Origin: Sclerurus mexicanus
Taxonomy: Eukaryota; Chordata; Aves; Passeriformes; Furnariidae
Assembly: GCA_013396755.1 (NCBI GenBank)
Contig: VWZF01003927.1
Span: 910,792 to 974,791 of the forward strand
DNA length: 64,000 nt
Reading direction: 5' to 3'
This document shows positions 23,301-31,117 of this stretch, one piece after another (within the stretch, counting starts at the first letter, position 1; every line of letters starts with the position of its first letter). Under the pieces are notes generated by a model. It saw only the letters and a program-made list of their open reading frames with translations. It ran no database searches and was not told where the DNA came from. A program made the translations under genes and the position numbers.

Positions 23301-24607
23301 TTTATTTGGAACATTTGTTTTACTAAACTGTTTTTTTTTAAAGCTCTGTGTTATTAAACATATTTTCCTGAAAGATCATATGCAGAGAGTCCACATGAAG
23401 AACCTGAACTAACTGCAGTGTAAGCACCAGCCCTCCTAACCCCTGTGTGTAGCTAAAGGCAAATCAAAGAACTACAGGTCTGGAGACAGATGTTAAAAAC
23501 AAGTTCACTTCAGTATCAAAGCAGCTGTTACCTTGCTCTTCTTTTAAACCACTTGGTATTCTTTTTGAAGACAAAACTATATTCATCGCTCTGTCCATAA
23601 GCAATAGCAATATCTTCCAATTCTTGCATCACTGTCTGGGCACACCTGGTCATCAGCTGCAGGGCACGGTCATCATTTGGCTTTTTGAACTCATGCTGCT
23701 CAGAAAACCTTCAAGGCAAAAATGGTTGAATAAGAATCTCTTTAAAAGGTACTTAAATGCTAACCCATTGATTTTTCCCACATTTTCTTTCTATGAATAT
23801 TTATTTCCAGTATCTTGTAAATATTGACAGAGTTCCCTCCAGGTATGAAAAGAAATAACAAAAATCCTTTTTATATACTCTGGATAATCCATTCTTTTTC
23901 CTATCGGTATCCCACCCTAATCAGTCCTTTAAAACAGCTCTATTTTACTTGGAAAAGGACAACAAATACTACTTTCCGCAAACTCCCTTTCTCCTAGGAC
24001 ACCTCTAATAGTCCAATAAGGGCACCATTATCAATTAACCTGCCAAAGCTTTACCAGAACCAGAGATCAAATCCCAGCAAGAACCCGTGTCATCTGCCAG
24101 CCGAGGGAACTGTGCTCTGCTTATCCCAAGGGAAGGTGAACGCCACACAGACACTGGTTCCAAACACACCAGCTGCTGTCCCTCCCCAGCAAACCCACGG
24201 CACTGGCACACCATTTCCCCGTGGGAACAAAATCCTACTGGCAGTGCTGTGCCCTGGAGAGGCCGAGGGAAGGTTCCCTGGGATCGGGGGCAGAGGGAAA
24301 GGATGATCTGTGAGCCATGCACCTGCAGGACAAGCACCCAAACCACTATTTTATAAAAGTTACCGATATAGCCTAATAAATCACAGAAAAGAGTGTGAAA
24401 AGGGTTATTTACCAAATCTGACTACTTAAAGAACAAAACAGAACAGATTTATTTTCAGAGCTGTATGCAGGACAGCCGGGGGCCAGCACTGCCCTCCCCG
24501 CACCTGTGGAAGTTGCGGCCGTCCAGCCGCACCACGATCCAGCAGCTGGGCAGGCAGGTGTCGTCCGCCTCGAAGGCCCGCACGTACTCGAACTTGCTCT
24601 TGGCCAT
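20189..24607 (-). CDS. THG1L: THG1L, tRNA-His guanylyltransferase
   Basis: THG1L adds a guanine to the 5' end of tRNA-His (G-1) by 3'-5' polymerisation, creating the identity element for histidyl-tRNA synthetase. Six exons (24607-24504, 23708-23532, 23074-22905, 22212-22124, 21503-21396, 20350-20189) join in frame to 269 residues. This matches human THG1L counted from its internal Met of MAKSKFEY; the human N-terminal extension is not visible. Catalytic features are present: Asp29 in VRLDGRNFH, Asp76-Glu77 in YGQSDEYSF, and HINNLYN at 152-158. FDGRIVLYPSN and FSEFNINYNNEP are also family hallmarks. The chosen start is the first in-frame ATG downstream of the GC-rich promoter. The gene is head to head with SOX30. 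A decayed copy of exon 4 lies in intron 1 (see 24323-24476). Confidence 0.97.
20351..21395 (-). other. THG1L intron 5
   Basis: About 1 kb of AT-rich intron between GTAAAA and TTTTCAG. No repeat or gene recognised. Confidence 0.6.
21396..21503 (-). CDS. THG1L: THG1L exon 5
   Basis: 108 bp, 36 codons. Acceptor TTCTCAG, donor AAG|GTAAAA. It encodes GTLAGDKNEILFSEFNINY through TVLIWQK. Confidence 0.96.
21504..22123 (-). other. THG1L intron 4
   Basis: AT-rich intron carrying a short (CAAA)n microsatellite at about 21539-21562. Nothing else found. Confidence 0.6.
22124..22212 (-). CDS. THG1L: THG1L exon 4
   Basis: 89 bp. Acceptor TTCTGTAG, donor CGG|GTAAGA. It completes Cys151, then encodes the catalytic-core motif HINNLYNTVFWMLVQRSG. 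Its 5' half is the source of the duplicate in intron 1. Confidence 0.96.
22213..22904 (-). other. THG1L intron 3
   Basis: AT-rich intron. The part next to exon 4 (22213-22314) is the source of the intronic half of the duplicate in intron 1. Confidence 0.6.
22905..23074 (-). CDS. THG1L: THG1L exon 3
   Basis: 170 bp. Acceptor TTTGCAAG, donor GATT|GTAAGC. It encodes KFMTHVVSQFASSYVFYW, then LLYPPGFDGRIVLYPSNQ and DYLSWRQAD. The acceptor was chosen because it restores Ser94 with exon 2. Confidence 0.96.
23075..23531 (-). other. THG1L intron 2
   Basis: About 460 bp of AT-rich intron between GTAACA and TTTGCAAG. No repeat or gene recognised. Confidence 0.6.
23532..23708 (-). CDS. THG1L: THG1L exon 2
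   Basis: 177 bp. Acceptor TTGAAG, donor GCAAG|GTAACA. It encodes FSEQHEFKKPNDDRALQLM and the metal-binding motif IAYGQSDEYSFVFKK. Confidence 0.96.
23709..24322 (-). other. THG1L intron 1, 3' portion
   Basis: Intronic sequence between the exon-4-like relic and the exon 2 acceptor. I see no named repeat. A 126-codon minus-strand frame (24415-24035) overlaps the relic and has no domain. Confidence 0.5.
24323..24476 (-). pseudogene. Decayed duplicate of THG1L exon 4 and flanking intron 3
   Basis: The segment 24330-24476 aligns by eye with 22170-22314, which covers the 5' half of exon 4 plus about 100 bp of intron 3. Shared blocks on the plus strand include 'acaagca.ccaaa.cact', 'ttataaa.gtta', 'gagtgtg.gaaa' and 'ccaaatct'. 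On the minus strand an AG acceptor is kept (ATTAG|GC), followed by 50 nt of open frame reading YIGNFYKIVVWVLVLQ against HINNLYNTVFWMLVQR of the true exon, then a chance CAG|GTGCAT donor. The catalytic HINNLYN is changed to YIGNFYK, and inclusion after exon 1 would shift the frame, so this looks like a relic rather than an alternative exon. Confidence 0.75.
24504..24607 (-). CDS. THG1L: THG1L exon 1 coding part
   Basis: ATG at 24607-24605, donor CACAG|GTGCGG. It encodes MAKSKFEYVRAFEADD through VVRLDGRNFH with catalytic Asp29. The start codon sits in a CCATGG palindrome, so an ATG is also present on the opposite strand. Confidence 0.95.
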
Positions 24608-24672
24608 GGCGAGCCCGCGGCGGCTGCACAGGGAGCGGGATCGGGGCGGGGAAAGGGATCGGAGCGGGGAGC

Positions 24673-24820
24673 GGGATGGGCGCAGGGATGCCGATGGGCG
24701 CAGGGATGCCGATGGGAGCAGGGATGCCGATGGGAGCAGGGATGCCGATGGGCGCAGGGATGCCGATGGGCGCAGGGATGCCGATGGGCGCAGGGATGCC
24801 GATGGGCGCAGGGATGCCGC
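24673..24820. repeat. 18-bp tandem repeat, about 8 copies
   Basis: Seven full units of gggatgccgatgggcgca (685-810 in the 24 kb block) with partial units on both sides. The only recurrent variant is gggagca for gggcgca in two units. The unit is six codons long and open in all frames, so it creates misleading long ORFs. Confidence 0.95.
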
Positions 24821-24852
24821 CCCGCCGCCCCCCGCGATGTCCGCGGCCGCGC

Positions 24853-24853
24853 N
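24853..24853. other. Assembly gap (single N)
   Basis: The N lies in GC-rich sequence directly at the start of the 54-bp array. The number of repeat copies and the true length of this region are therefore uncertain. Confidence 0.9.
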
Positions 24854-25168
24854 CGCGGGGAGCGGGGCCGGTGCGCACCCAACGCCGGGCACGGGATGCG
24901 GGGGATGCGCGGGGAGCGGGGCCGGTGCGCACCCAACGCCGGGCACGGGATGCGGGGGATGCGCGGGGAGCGGGGCCGGTGCGCACCCAACGCCGGGCAC
25001 GGGATGCGGGGGATGCGCGGGGAGCGGGGCCGGTGCGCACCCAACGCCGGGCACGGGATGCGGGGGATGCGCGGGGAGCGGGGCCGGTGCGCACCCAACG
25101 CCGGGCACGGGATGCGGGGGATGCGCGGGGAGCGGGGCCGGTGCGCACCCAACGCCGGGCACGGGCAG
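24854..25168. repeat. 54-bp tandem repeat, six copies
   Basis: The marker 'ccggtgcgcacccaacgccg' recurs with an exact 54-bp period (T of 'ggtgcg' at 24872, 24926, 24980, 25034, 25088 and 25142). The copies are essentially identical and the last diverges after 'gggcacggg'. The unit is 18 codons long and in the SOX30 frame would encode an AGSGAGAHPTPGTGCGGC repeat. Confidence 0.97.
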
Positions 25169-25196
25169 CGGCGGCGCAACGGCGGCGAGCGGCGGG

Positions 25197-25872
25197 ATGG
25201 AGCGCCGGGCCGGGCGGCAGTGCCGGCTCCGCACACGGAGCACACACAGGTCGCCCCCCGCGCACGAGGAGGTCGCGGGTCCCTTCGGGGGGCTGCGCGT
25301 CAAGGTGAAGAAGCCCCAGGCGCGGCATCCCGCGCTGCCCCGCGGGCAGAGCGGAGGAGGGGAGCAGCGCGGGCGCTTCCCGGCCCCGGGGGCGGTTAAA
25401 AAGGAGGCCCGCGGCGCCATCAGGAGAGAGGGGAGCGGCGAAAGGGGCACCGGTGACAACCGGAATGGGCAGAAGATGCTGGAGCACGGTGGGAACGGGA
25501 GCAAGCCCTGGAGAAGAGCTGCCGTCAAAGTGGAGCCGCCCGCGGTGGGCTTTGAGGCGCGGGCGGTGAAGGTGGAGAAGAGCGATGCCCCCGCTGCATC
25601 CCTGTGCAGACCCGGTCCAGCCAGCCCCGACGGCCGCAAGGTCCAGCAGTGCGAGGACCGCGGGGGCCCTCCTGAAGATCAGAATCCCCCGGCTGTGTTT
25701 CACCCCTTACCCTCCATGTCCCATGTACAGATCCAAGGCGCTTGGCCCTCGCAGGTGATCCATATGACGCCAGTGCCGGTAAAACAAGTGCCCCTTGAAT
25801 TGCAGCCTTTAGTGCAGCCTCCAAAGATTGAAACGAAAAACATTCCCTTCACAGTCCTGCCCTCCGATTCAG
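25197..25872 (+). CDS. SOX30: SOX30 exon 1
   Basis: Donor TCAG|GTATTG after FTVLPSDS. The conserved piece PPKIETKNIPFTVLPSDSG matches the segment just before the HMG box in SOX30. The N terminus is GC-rich and the start is uncertain. Confidence 0.85.
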
Positions 25873-28800
25873 GTATTGTGGTCAGAGAGCTTGCAAGGGT
25901 CCAGTCAGTGGCACACAGGGTTATCAGTCAGGAGAACACAAGTGGAAAGAGGTCATGTTAGAGAAGCATCCCTTTGGATAGACTGAAGTTAACACAGCTC
26001 TCTTACACAGCATTAGACATTAACATGTGGGAGCATAGAGTTCTGTAGTGCTTTGTTAAAGTCAGCGCAGTCCTCTCTACTTGCTCCCTGACTACATGAA
26101 ACCTCTTAGTGGACAGAATCATGTTGAATTATGACTGCAGGTTTAAGATCAGGAATCTGCTTGACTTTTAGAGCTACAAAGCATTCATACACCTCTGAGA
26201 AAACCTGGATGTTAAATGAGGAGCATTTTGAAATATCTGGATTAGAAGCTTTTTTTTAAAATAGCTAGGCTTTCAAAAATAATGACTTAAAGTAAGGTCT
26301 TAAAGACTCAGAAACTTTTGCCCTTTGTTGATGATATGATAAGAGTTAATTTACAGGCCTCTTTCAGAGAGGAAATTGCTTGCTCAGGGATCAGTTGTAA
26401 GGAGTCTGGGGATTTATCATGTCACTAGCTCAATTTAAATGCAGTCTGTGTTTACAAAGAGCCAAAGCCAGGTATCATGTAACAATCATTTGGGAACGCA
26501 AGTTCCTCCAACAAAATGAGTGTTCAAATCAAAAAAAAAAAAAAGAAAAAAAAGAAAAGAAAAAAATGCAACAAAATCCAACCAGAAACCCAGAACAGCA
26601 ACAACCTCAGCTGAGAAGGCAGGGACTGCACATGTGTGGGAATGAACAGCCCTACCATCCTTAGATCTGGTCCCTGCATCCTTAGGGCTTTGGATATAGA
26701 GTTCTGGTGGTGATAACAAATTCACAGTGATGTGGTCTATGCTATACAATGTTTAGTCTATAAATTCATAGGAAAACAATCCCGCCAAATGAAATCCAAA
26801 GTAGTGTGTTACAGTCCTATGTTTCTTCTTATTTTTTAATTTTTTTTAATAATGTGTAACAAAAGCCAGGTAAATGATTCCTTGCACAGTGACTCAATGA
26901 AGGTTAGTGGAGAATAATCCCTTAGCCTTAGTTATTTTTTAGGAACTGCTCTCCAAATGTGCATGGAGTTTCATCTGTTCTGAAGCTCTAGTGAATCTGT
27001 TACCAAATATCCTCTGGATGTACTACTTAATGTAACCTGTACTGCTGTATTCCCTGGAAGTTGATCATCTTTCCTTGCCTCGTTGCATAGGTATGCCAGA
27101 CACTCCATTTAGCAAGACCAAAAGTGGCCGTGTGAAGCGTCCAATGAATGCATTTATGGTGTGGGCCAGGATCCACCGGGCTGCTGTAGCAAAAGCCAAC
27201 CCAGGTGCTAATAATGCAGAAATCAGTGTTCAGCTTGGATTGGAGTGGAGCAAATTGACTGAAGAGCAGAAGCAGCCGTATTATGAGGAAGCTAACAAAA
27301 TAAAACTGAGGCACAGGGAGGAATTTCCTGGTAAACATCTTATTTATTTACCTGAATGCTTTAGAAGTACAAGGCTTTTTGAAAAATGGATCTCTTGCAT
27401 TAGAGCAAGTAACAGACAGAAAAAATTATGGGTATTTCAGGCACACAGTCATTCTGTGCATCTGAAATCATACAGATTTTTTAAAGTATTCAATATGATG
27501 GCACTTAGACCACCTCAGCTACAGCAACTCTTATGAATGCTTTAGTAGTCTAATGGGCACATGGTGAGTTTTTTGTGAACATTTTCCATGCTCCAGGAAA
27601 AGCTGCCCAGGTGGCCTGTGGTGACACATGCATCCGTTCCTTAAAAGCAGGAAAGGGAAATGCCACAGGAAGCACAAATGGCATTGTATTCTGTGGGATT
27701 ATTCATTGCATAGGCTTGGGATTCCCAAATAAAGGTGTGGAAGATACTGTTTCTCCCAGTCAAAAGGGTTAAAAATTTGTACCCCTAGCAAATTCATTTC
27801 TCCATAACATACAGTTCAATAAAACAGAGCATAAGTACTTCAAACACTTTTAAAAGCTGCTGAGATACCATGGTGTCATGATCCTTTCTCTCTCTGTTGT
27901 CATAGTCCTGCTAGTTTAGGATTATGGCTAATCCTGGTAGAAAAGATCTGACTAATCTGTCATAAATGTCACTCCCCACTTCTCTGTATTTCTCTGTCTC
28001 ACAAGCAGTTACTACTTGGTACCATAAAAACAATGCCCAATTATGTCTATTTTATTTTCATCTTGGGTAAAATTCCCCATTTGCCAGCTCACTGAAGGAA
28101 TTGGAGTATTGCCATTGATTGTAGGAGCAGGTTTGGGGCTTGTTTTATGAGATACTTCAGAATTACAGATACTGTAGTTGTAGATAAAGAACGAAACCAT
28201 CTGAAATCTTGGATATCTGCATCTTTTTTCGTCTCTGACAGGTTGGGTTTATCAGCCGAACAAAAAGAAGTGTTTTCCACCACCTGGCTCTGCTGTATTT
28301 TCTGGCACTTCTCAGAGTACCATCGCTACAAGTCCAGCTGGCACTCGTCCCTTCCCATCACCCGTTTACTCTTTTGCCAACCCCAATGTTAAGAACAGTA
28401 TTGGATATCCAGTCTGTGAGTCTTCAGTACTGAATTATTTAAAAAATTCAGAATTTACCTATTCTAGTAAGAGTTTGAGGGCATGTAGTGACAGAGCTCT
28501 GGCTCTGTCAGTCCAGGGATAGTGGATTTCAGCAGCAAATAGTTTAATCCAGGCAATGGCATTTTTCTCTTCAAGCATCCTGGCAAGGACTGCTCTCTTT
28601 ACAACGAGACAAGAAAATGAAATGCCTGTTTTTGCTGTGTAGTAATATTTGCAGATATAAAAAAGAACACTCAGCTCTGTTTTGGTGAAGTTCTGAGTAA
28701 GTGATGTTTGAAAACACTTACGCAATGTGTTTTGAAATCTCTCCCTATAAAGGCAACCCTGTTGACATGGGGTGAGATTTGAAAGCATACATTGGCTTTT

Positions 28801-31067
28801 GAGCTCTGCAAAACATTTCAAAGTGAAATTGTCTAGTGGGTATGTTCACTGGTGAAACAAGAAAACATGTAGGAGTTTAGAGTGTTTTAACTGTTGCTTT
28901 TGCTCCTCACCAGCCAGATTTGTTATAAATTTGGCTCATTCCAACTCAATTAGTAGACTTGTGAGGTCTTCTGAGCTTCAGACATTGAAAGCACACTCCA
29001 ATCCGTTCTGTGACCTTATTAGGACAAGACACAGCCCTCACCAACCCCACAGTCCCAACACTCAGTAGCCAATTCCTTCTTCCAGCCTTGGATTTCTGTG
29101 GAAGGAAGCTTGAATATGTGGGCTTCAAGTCCATCTGTCAGAACACACGAAGGCCATGTAATGCATGACTGTGATAGTTGGGAGGAGATGATTCAGGCTC
29201 TAGCTGTAGTTTGCTATGTTCCTGTTTATTGTATCCATGTTGCTGTATTCATGTCTGATGAATAACTGTTTTGTTTTCTAAAGGTGAGTCTCCTGCTATT
29301 CGTCTGCCGGCTTCTTCAAGTCAACATGCTAGTCCAATGACTCTTTTTCAGACCACTGGTGCAAGCACCACATCAGTGGCTGTCCCGGTTCCCACCATGC
29401 CCCTGCGCCCTGTAATTTCATCACAGCACTTTTCTAAACCTGCTCAGACAGAAGGTTTTGTATCATCTGGGCTCAGTTTGTCTCTGAAGAGACCTCCACC
29501 CGTTTTCACTGGGAGCTTCAGCAGAAACCCAAGTAACATCACCACCACTAGTGGCAGATTTTCTGTCTCTAATAGTGATGCCCCAGGGATTCCTGTTTTT
29601 CCTAGAGCAATACCTCTTCCCCAAGTTACCCCTTTTATTCCCTCACCTATCCATGTGTCTGCTCCCATCGTTCAACCAGGTAATCTGTTTGGAGGAACAT
29701 CTCAGTTTCCATTTTGCCACTCTTCCTTTGTACCTGGACCTCGCTGTTTCCCCTCAAGGTAATGAAACCTTCATTTCAATACCAGTAAGAACAAATGCAG
29801 AGAGTTTTTTCACTTGCAGAAAGCAGATGGAGCATTCAGAAGGAATGGTACCTTCCTGTAGCTCCTGTGTGGTGTGACCTGCCGGCCTCAGACTGCTCGT
29901 AATGTGTGCCCAGTTATTGAAGGCTCCATAATACTATTGCAGTAATTGGCACTCACAAGGCCACATAAAACAGAAGTATCTCCACTTTATATGTCTAAGT
30001 GCAGTTGATTTTGACAGAAAGGCATTAGCTAGAGATAGTGTATATATATTTTGAAAATCATCAGATAGAATTAAAGTCGGTGTGTGAGATGTCTCCTGGG
30101 TACTATGATTCCAGCTGCCATTACTTTTAGTATTTCTGAAATCTTGATAAGTGCAGTACAAGACATTTCTATTTTTTGAGGTCCTTTAAAGAAACACAGG
30201 ACACATATTCCCAAAATTGCTAAAGATGAACTTTGTTCAGCCCTTGGTCTCTGAGATTAGAGGGTTTTGTGAGGCATCTGAAAAAGAGGAGTGTTATAAG
30301 TTCACTGTCCTGTAAACTCATTTCTTGTATACAGGAATCATGATTTCTGAGTTGTACTGAGAGTGCAAATATATTTTACTATTCTGAGTGTGTTGGTTAA
30401 CTCACTGCAGACTGAACAGATGCTGTTTATTTATATTATTTTATTGATAAATATAGTGGGGTTTATGTTTGTTCTCAAAGAAATCTCACGTGTGTATGAG
30501 GTTGAAATTATGCTTATGCACAGATACAGAATCTGGACAACTCTTTTCATGGCCCTAGGTCTTAAATTAGGCTTGGTTTTAAAGTTTGCATGTTTTGAAT
30601 CAACAGGATACGCTTACTAACAGAGAACATCAGTATCCTTCTGCAGCCCAGGCAGTCTGCACTTCTGAAAGCCAACTCTGAATCTCTTTCATTGCAGCAC
30701 ATTCTCACTCAGACCTCCATTTGGCTACGGGAATTTCTCCAGCTCAGTGCCTCAGTGCTTCGGCTTTTATGAACACAGGAACCAAAGACAGGAGGTGATC
30801 TTTTCAGCTCTGGATGAAGATTATCCTTTCAGGAGATACTCAGAAGAAAGTATGTGTGAGGACCAGCGCATCTGTGAGAGCCCTGAAGTGGTGCCCTGCC
30901 AGAGAAGCTGCAGTGAGGAGAGGTCTCCAAGCCCCCTGCCACAGCTGGATGTTGAAGTAGTGGAGGAAGTTTTGCCATCCTCCCCATCTACTCCCTCCAG
31001 CACTTACATCATCAACGTAACTGACAGTGATGAGGAAGAAGATGTAAAGTTGTTTCAAGTATTGTAA
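25197..31067 (+). CDS. SOX30: SOX30, HMG-box transcription factor
   Basis: SOX30 is a SoxH-group DNA-binding factor needed for spermatid development in mammals. Five exons (25197-25872, 27091-27330, 28242-28415, 29284-29758, 30698-31067) read in phase to about 644 residues, against 753 in human. Exon 1 carries the poorly conserved N terminus with LRVKVKK and KIETKNIPFTVLPSDSG. Exon 2 holds the HMG box, from about residue 240 (VKRPMNAFMVWARIHR, NNAEISVQLGLEW, QPYYEEANKIK). Exons 3-5 carry the Pro/Ser-rich part and end in the acidic VTDSDEEED. The start at 25197 has a good context (gggATGg), but upstream in-frame ATGs at 24837 and 24606 exist and the frame stays open through the repeats, interrupted only by the gap. 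A longer N terminus would bring the length close to human. Confidence 0.95.
25873..27090 (+). other. SOX30 intron 1
   Basis: 1.2 kb intron with an A-rich tract at 26531-26567. No gene recognised. Confidence 0.6.
26531..26567. repeat. A-rich simple repeat
   Basis: A 37-bp run of A interrupted only by G. It looks like a microsatellite or an old retroelement tail. No element is recognisable upstream of it. Confidence 0.8.
27091..27330 (+). CDS. SOX30: SOX30 exon 2, HMG box
   Basis: Acceptor TTGCATAG, donor CCTG|GTAAAC. It reads MPDTPFSKTKSGRVKRPMNA through EEANKIKLRHREEFP and contains nearly the whole HMG DNA-binding domain. Confidence 0.97.
27331..28241 (+). other. SOX30 intron 2
   Basis: About 0.9 kb of intron with no recognisable repeat. 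The frame running on from exon 2 is read-through, not coding. Confidence 0.55.
28242..28415 (+). CDS. SOX30: SOX30 exon 3
   Basis: Acceptor TCTGACAG completes Gly, followed by WVYQPNKKKCFPPPG, the conserved end of the HMG region. Donor GTCT|GTGAGT. 174 bp. Confidence 0.93.
28416..29283 (+). other. SOX30 intron 3
   Basis: Contains a perfect 9-bp hairpin at 28489-28510 and a 120-codon minus-strand frame (28821-28459) without a recognisable domain. No named repeat. Confidence 0.5.
29284..29758 (+). CDS. SOX30: SOX30 exon 4
   Basis: Acceptor TTCTAAAG, donor TCAAG|GTAATG. It encodes ESPAIRLPASSSQHASPMTL, later VISSQHFSKPAQTEG, and ends in FVPGPRCFPS. The Pro/Ser-rich sequence resembles human SOX30 in the same position. 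Confidence 0.94.
29759..30697 (+). other. SOX30 intron 4
   Basis: About 0.9 kb of AT-rich intron; nothing further recognised. Confidence 0.6.
30698..31067 (+). CDS. SOX30: SOX30 exon 5 (last)
   Basis: Acceptor TTCATTGCAG, then TFSLRPPFGYGNFSSSVPQC, PLPQLDVEVVEEV and NVTDSDEEEDVKLFQVL, with TAA at 31065-31067. Confidence 0.95.
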
Positions 31068-31111
31068 TTTTTAAAACAAATTATAAGCCAGAGAAATATT
31101 ATAGAATGGGA

Positions 31112-31117
31112 AATAAA
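31112..31117 (+). other. SOX30: SOX30 polyadenylation signal
   Basis: AATAAA 45 bp after the SOX30 stop codon, followed by a T-rich stretch (tgttctcaaatgttttcc). It would give a very short 3' UTR. Confidence 0.6.

Larger units (their letters stand above)
24608..25196. promoter_or_regulatory. Head-to-head CpG promoter of THG1L and SOX30
   Basis: An extremely GC- and CpG-rich region of about 590 bp between the THG1L ATG (minus) and the proposed SOX30 ATG (plus). It has no TATA box that I can see. It contains the 18-bp and 54-bp tandem arrays and the N at 24853. Shared bidirectional control of the two genes is inferred from arrangement only. Confidence 0.65.

Noticed and set aside
24854..25168. 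Regular 54-bp array considered as a CRISPR-like array
   Set aside because: The units are identical with no unique spacers, and the locus is vertebrate. It is a minisatellite.
24608..25196. C5orf52 orthologue between THG1L and SOX30
   Set aside because: The human gene lies in this position, but the interval here is only about 590 bp of repeats and promoter, and no additional exon is visible.
24409..25703. Very long minus-strand open frames (278-425 codons) across the THG1L-SOX30 interval
   Set aside because: They arise from GC-rich tandem repeats lacking stops and from the antisense of SOX30 exon 1. Only the last 34 codons (MAKSKFEY...) are THG1L.
28459..28821. 120-codon minus-strand frame in SOX30 intron 3
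   Set aside because: No recognisable domain, no splice sites, single occurrence; treated only as context for the hairpin observation.
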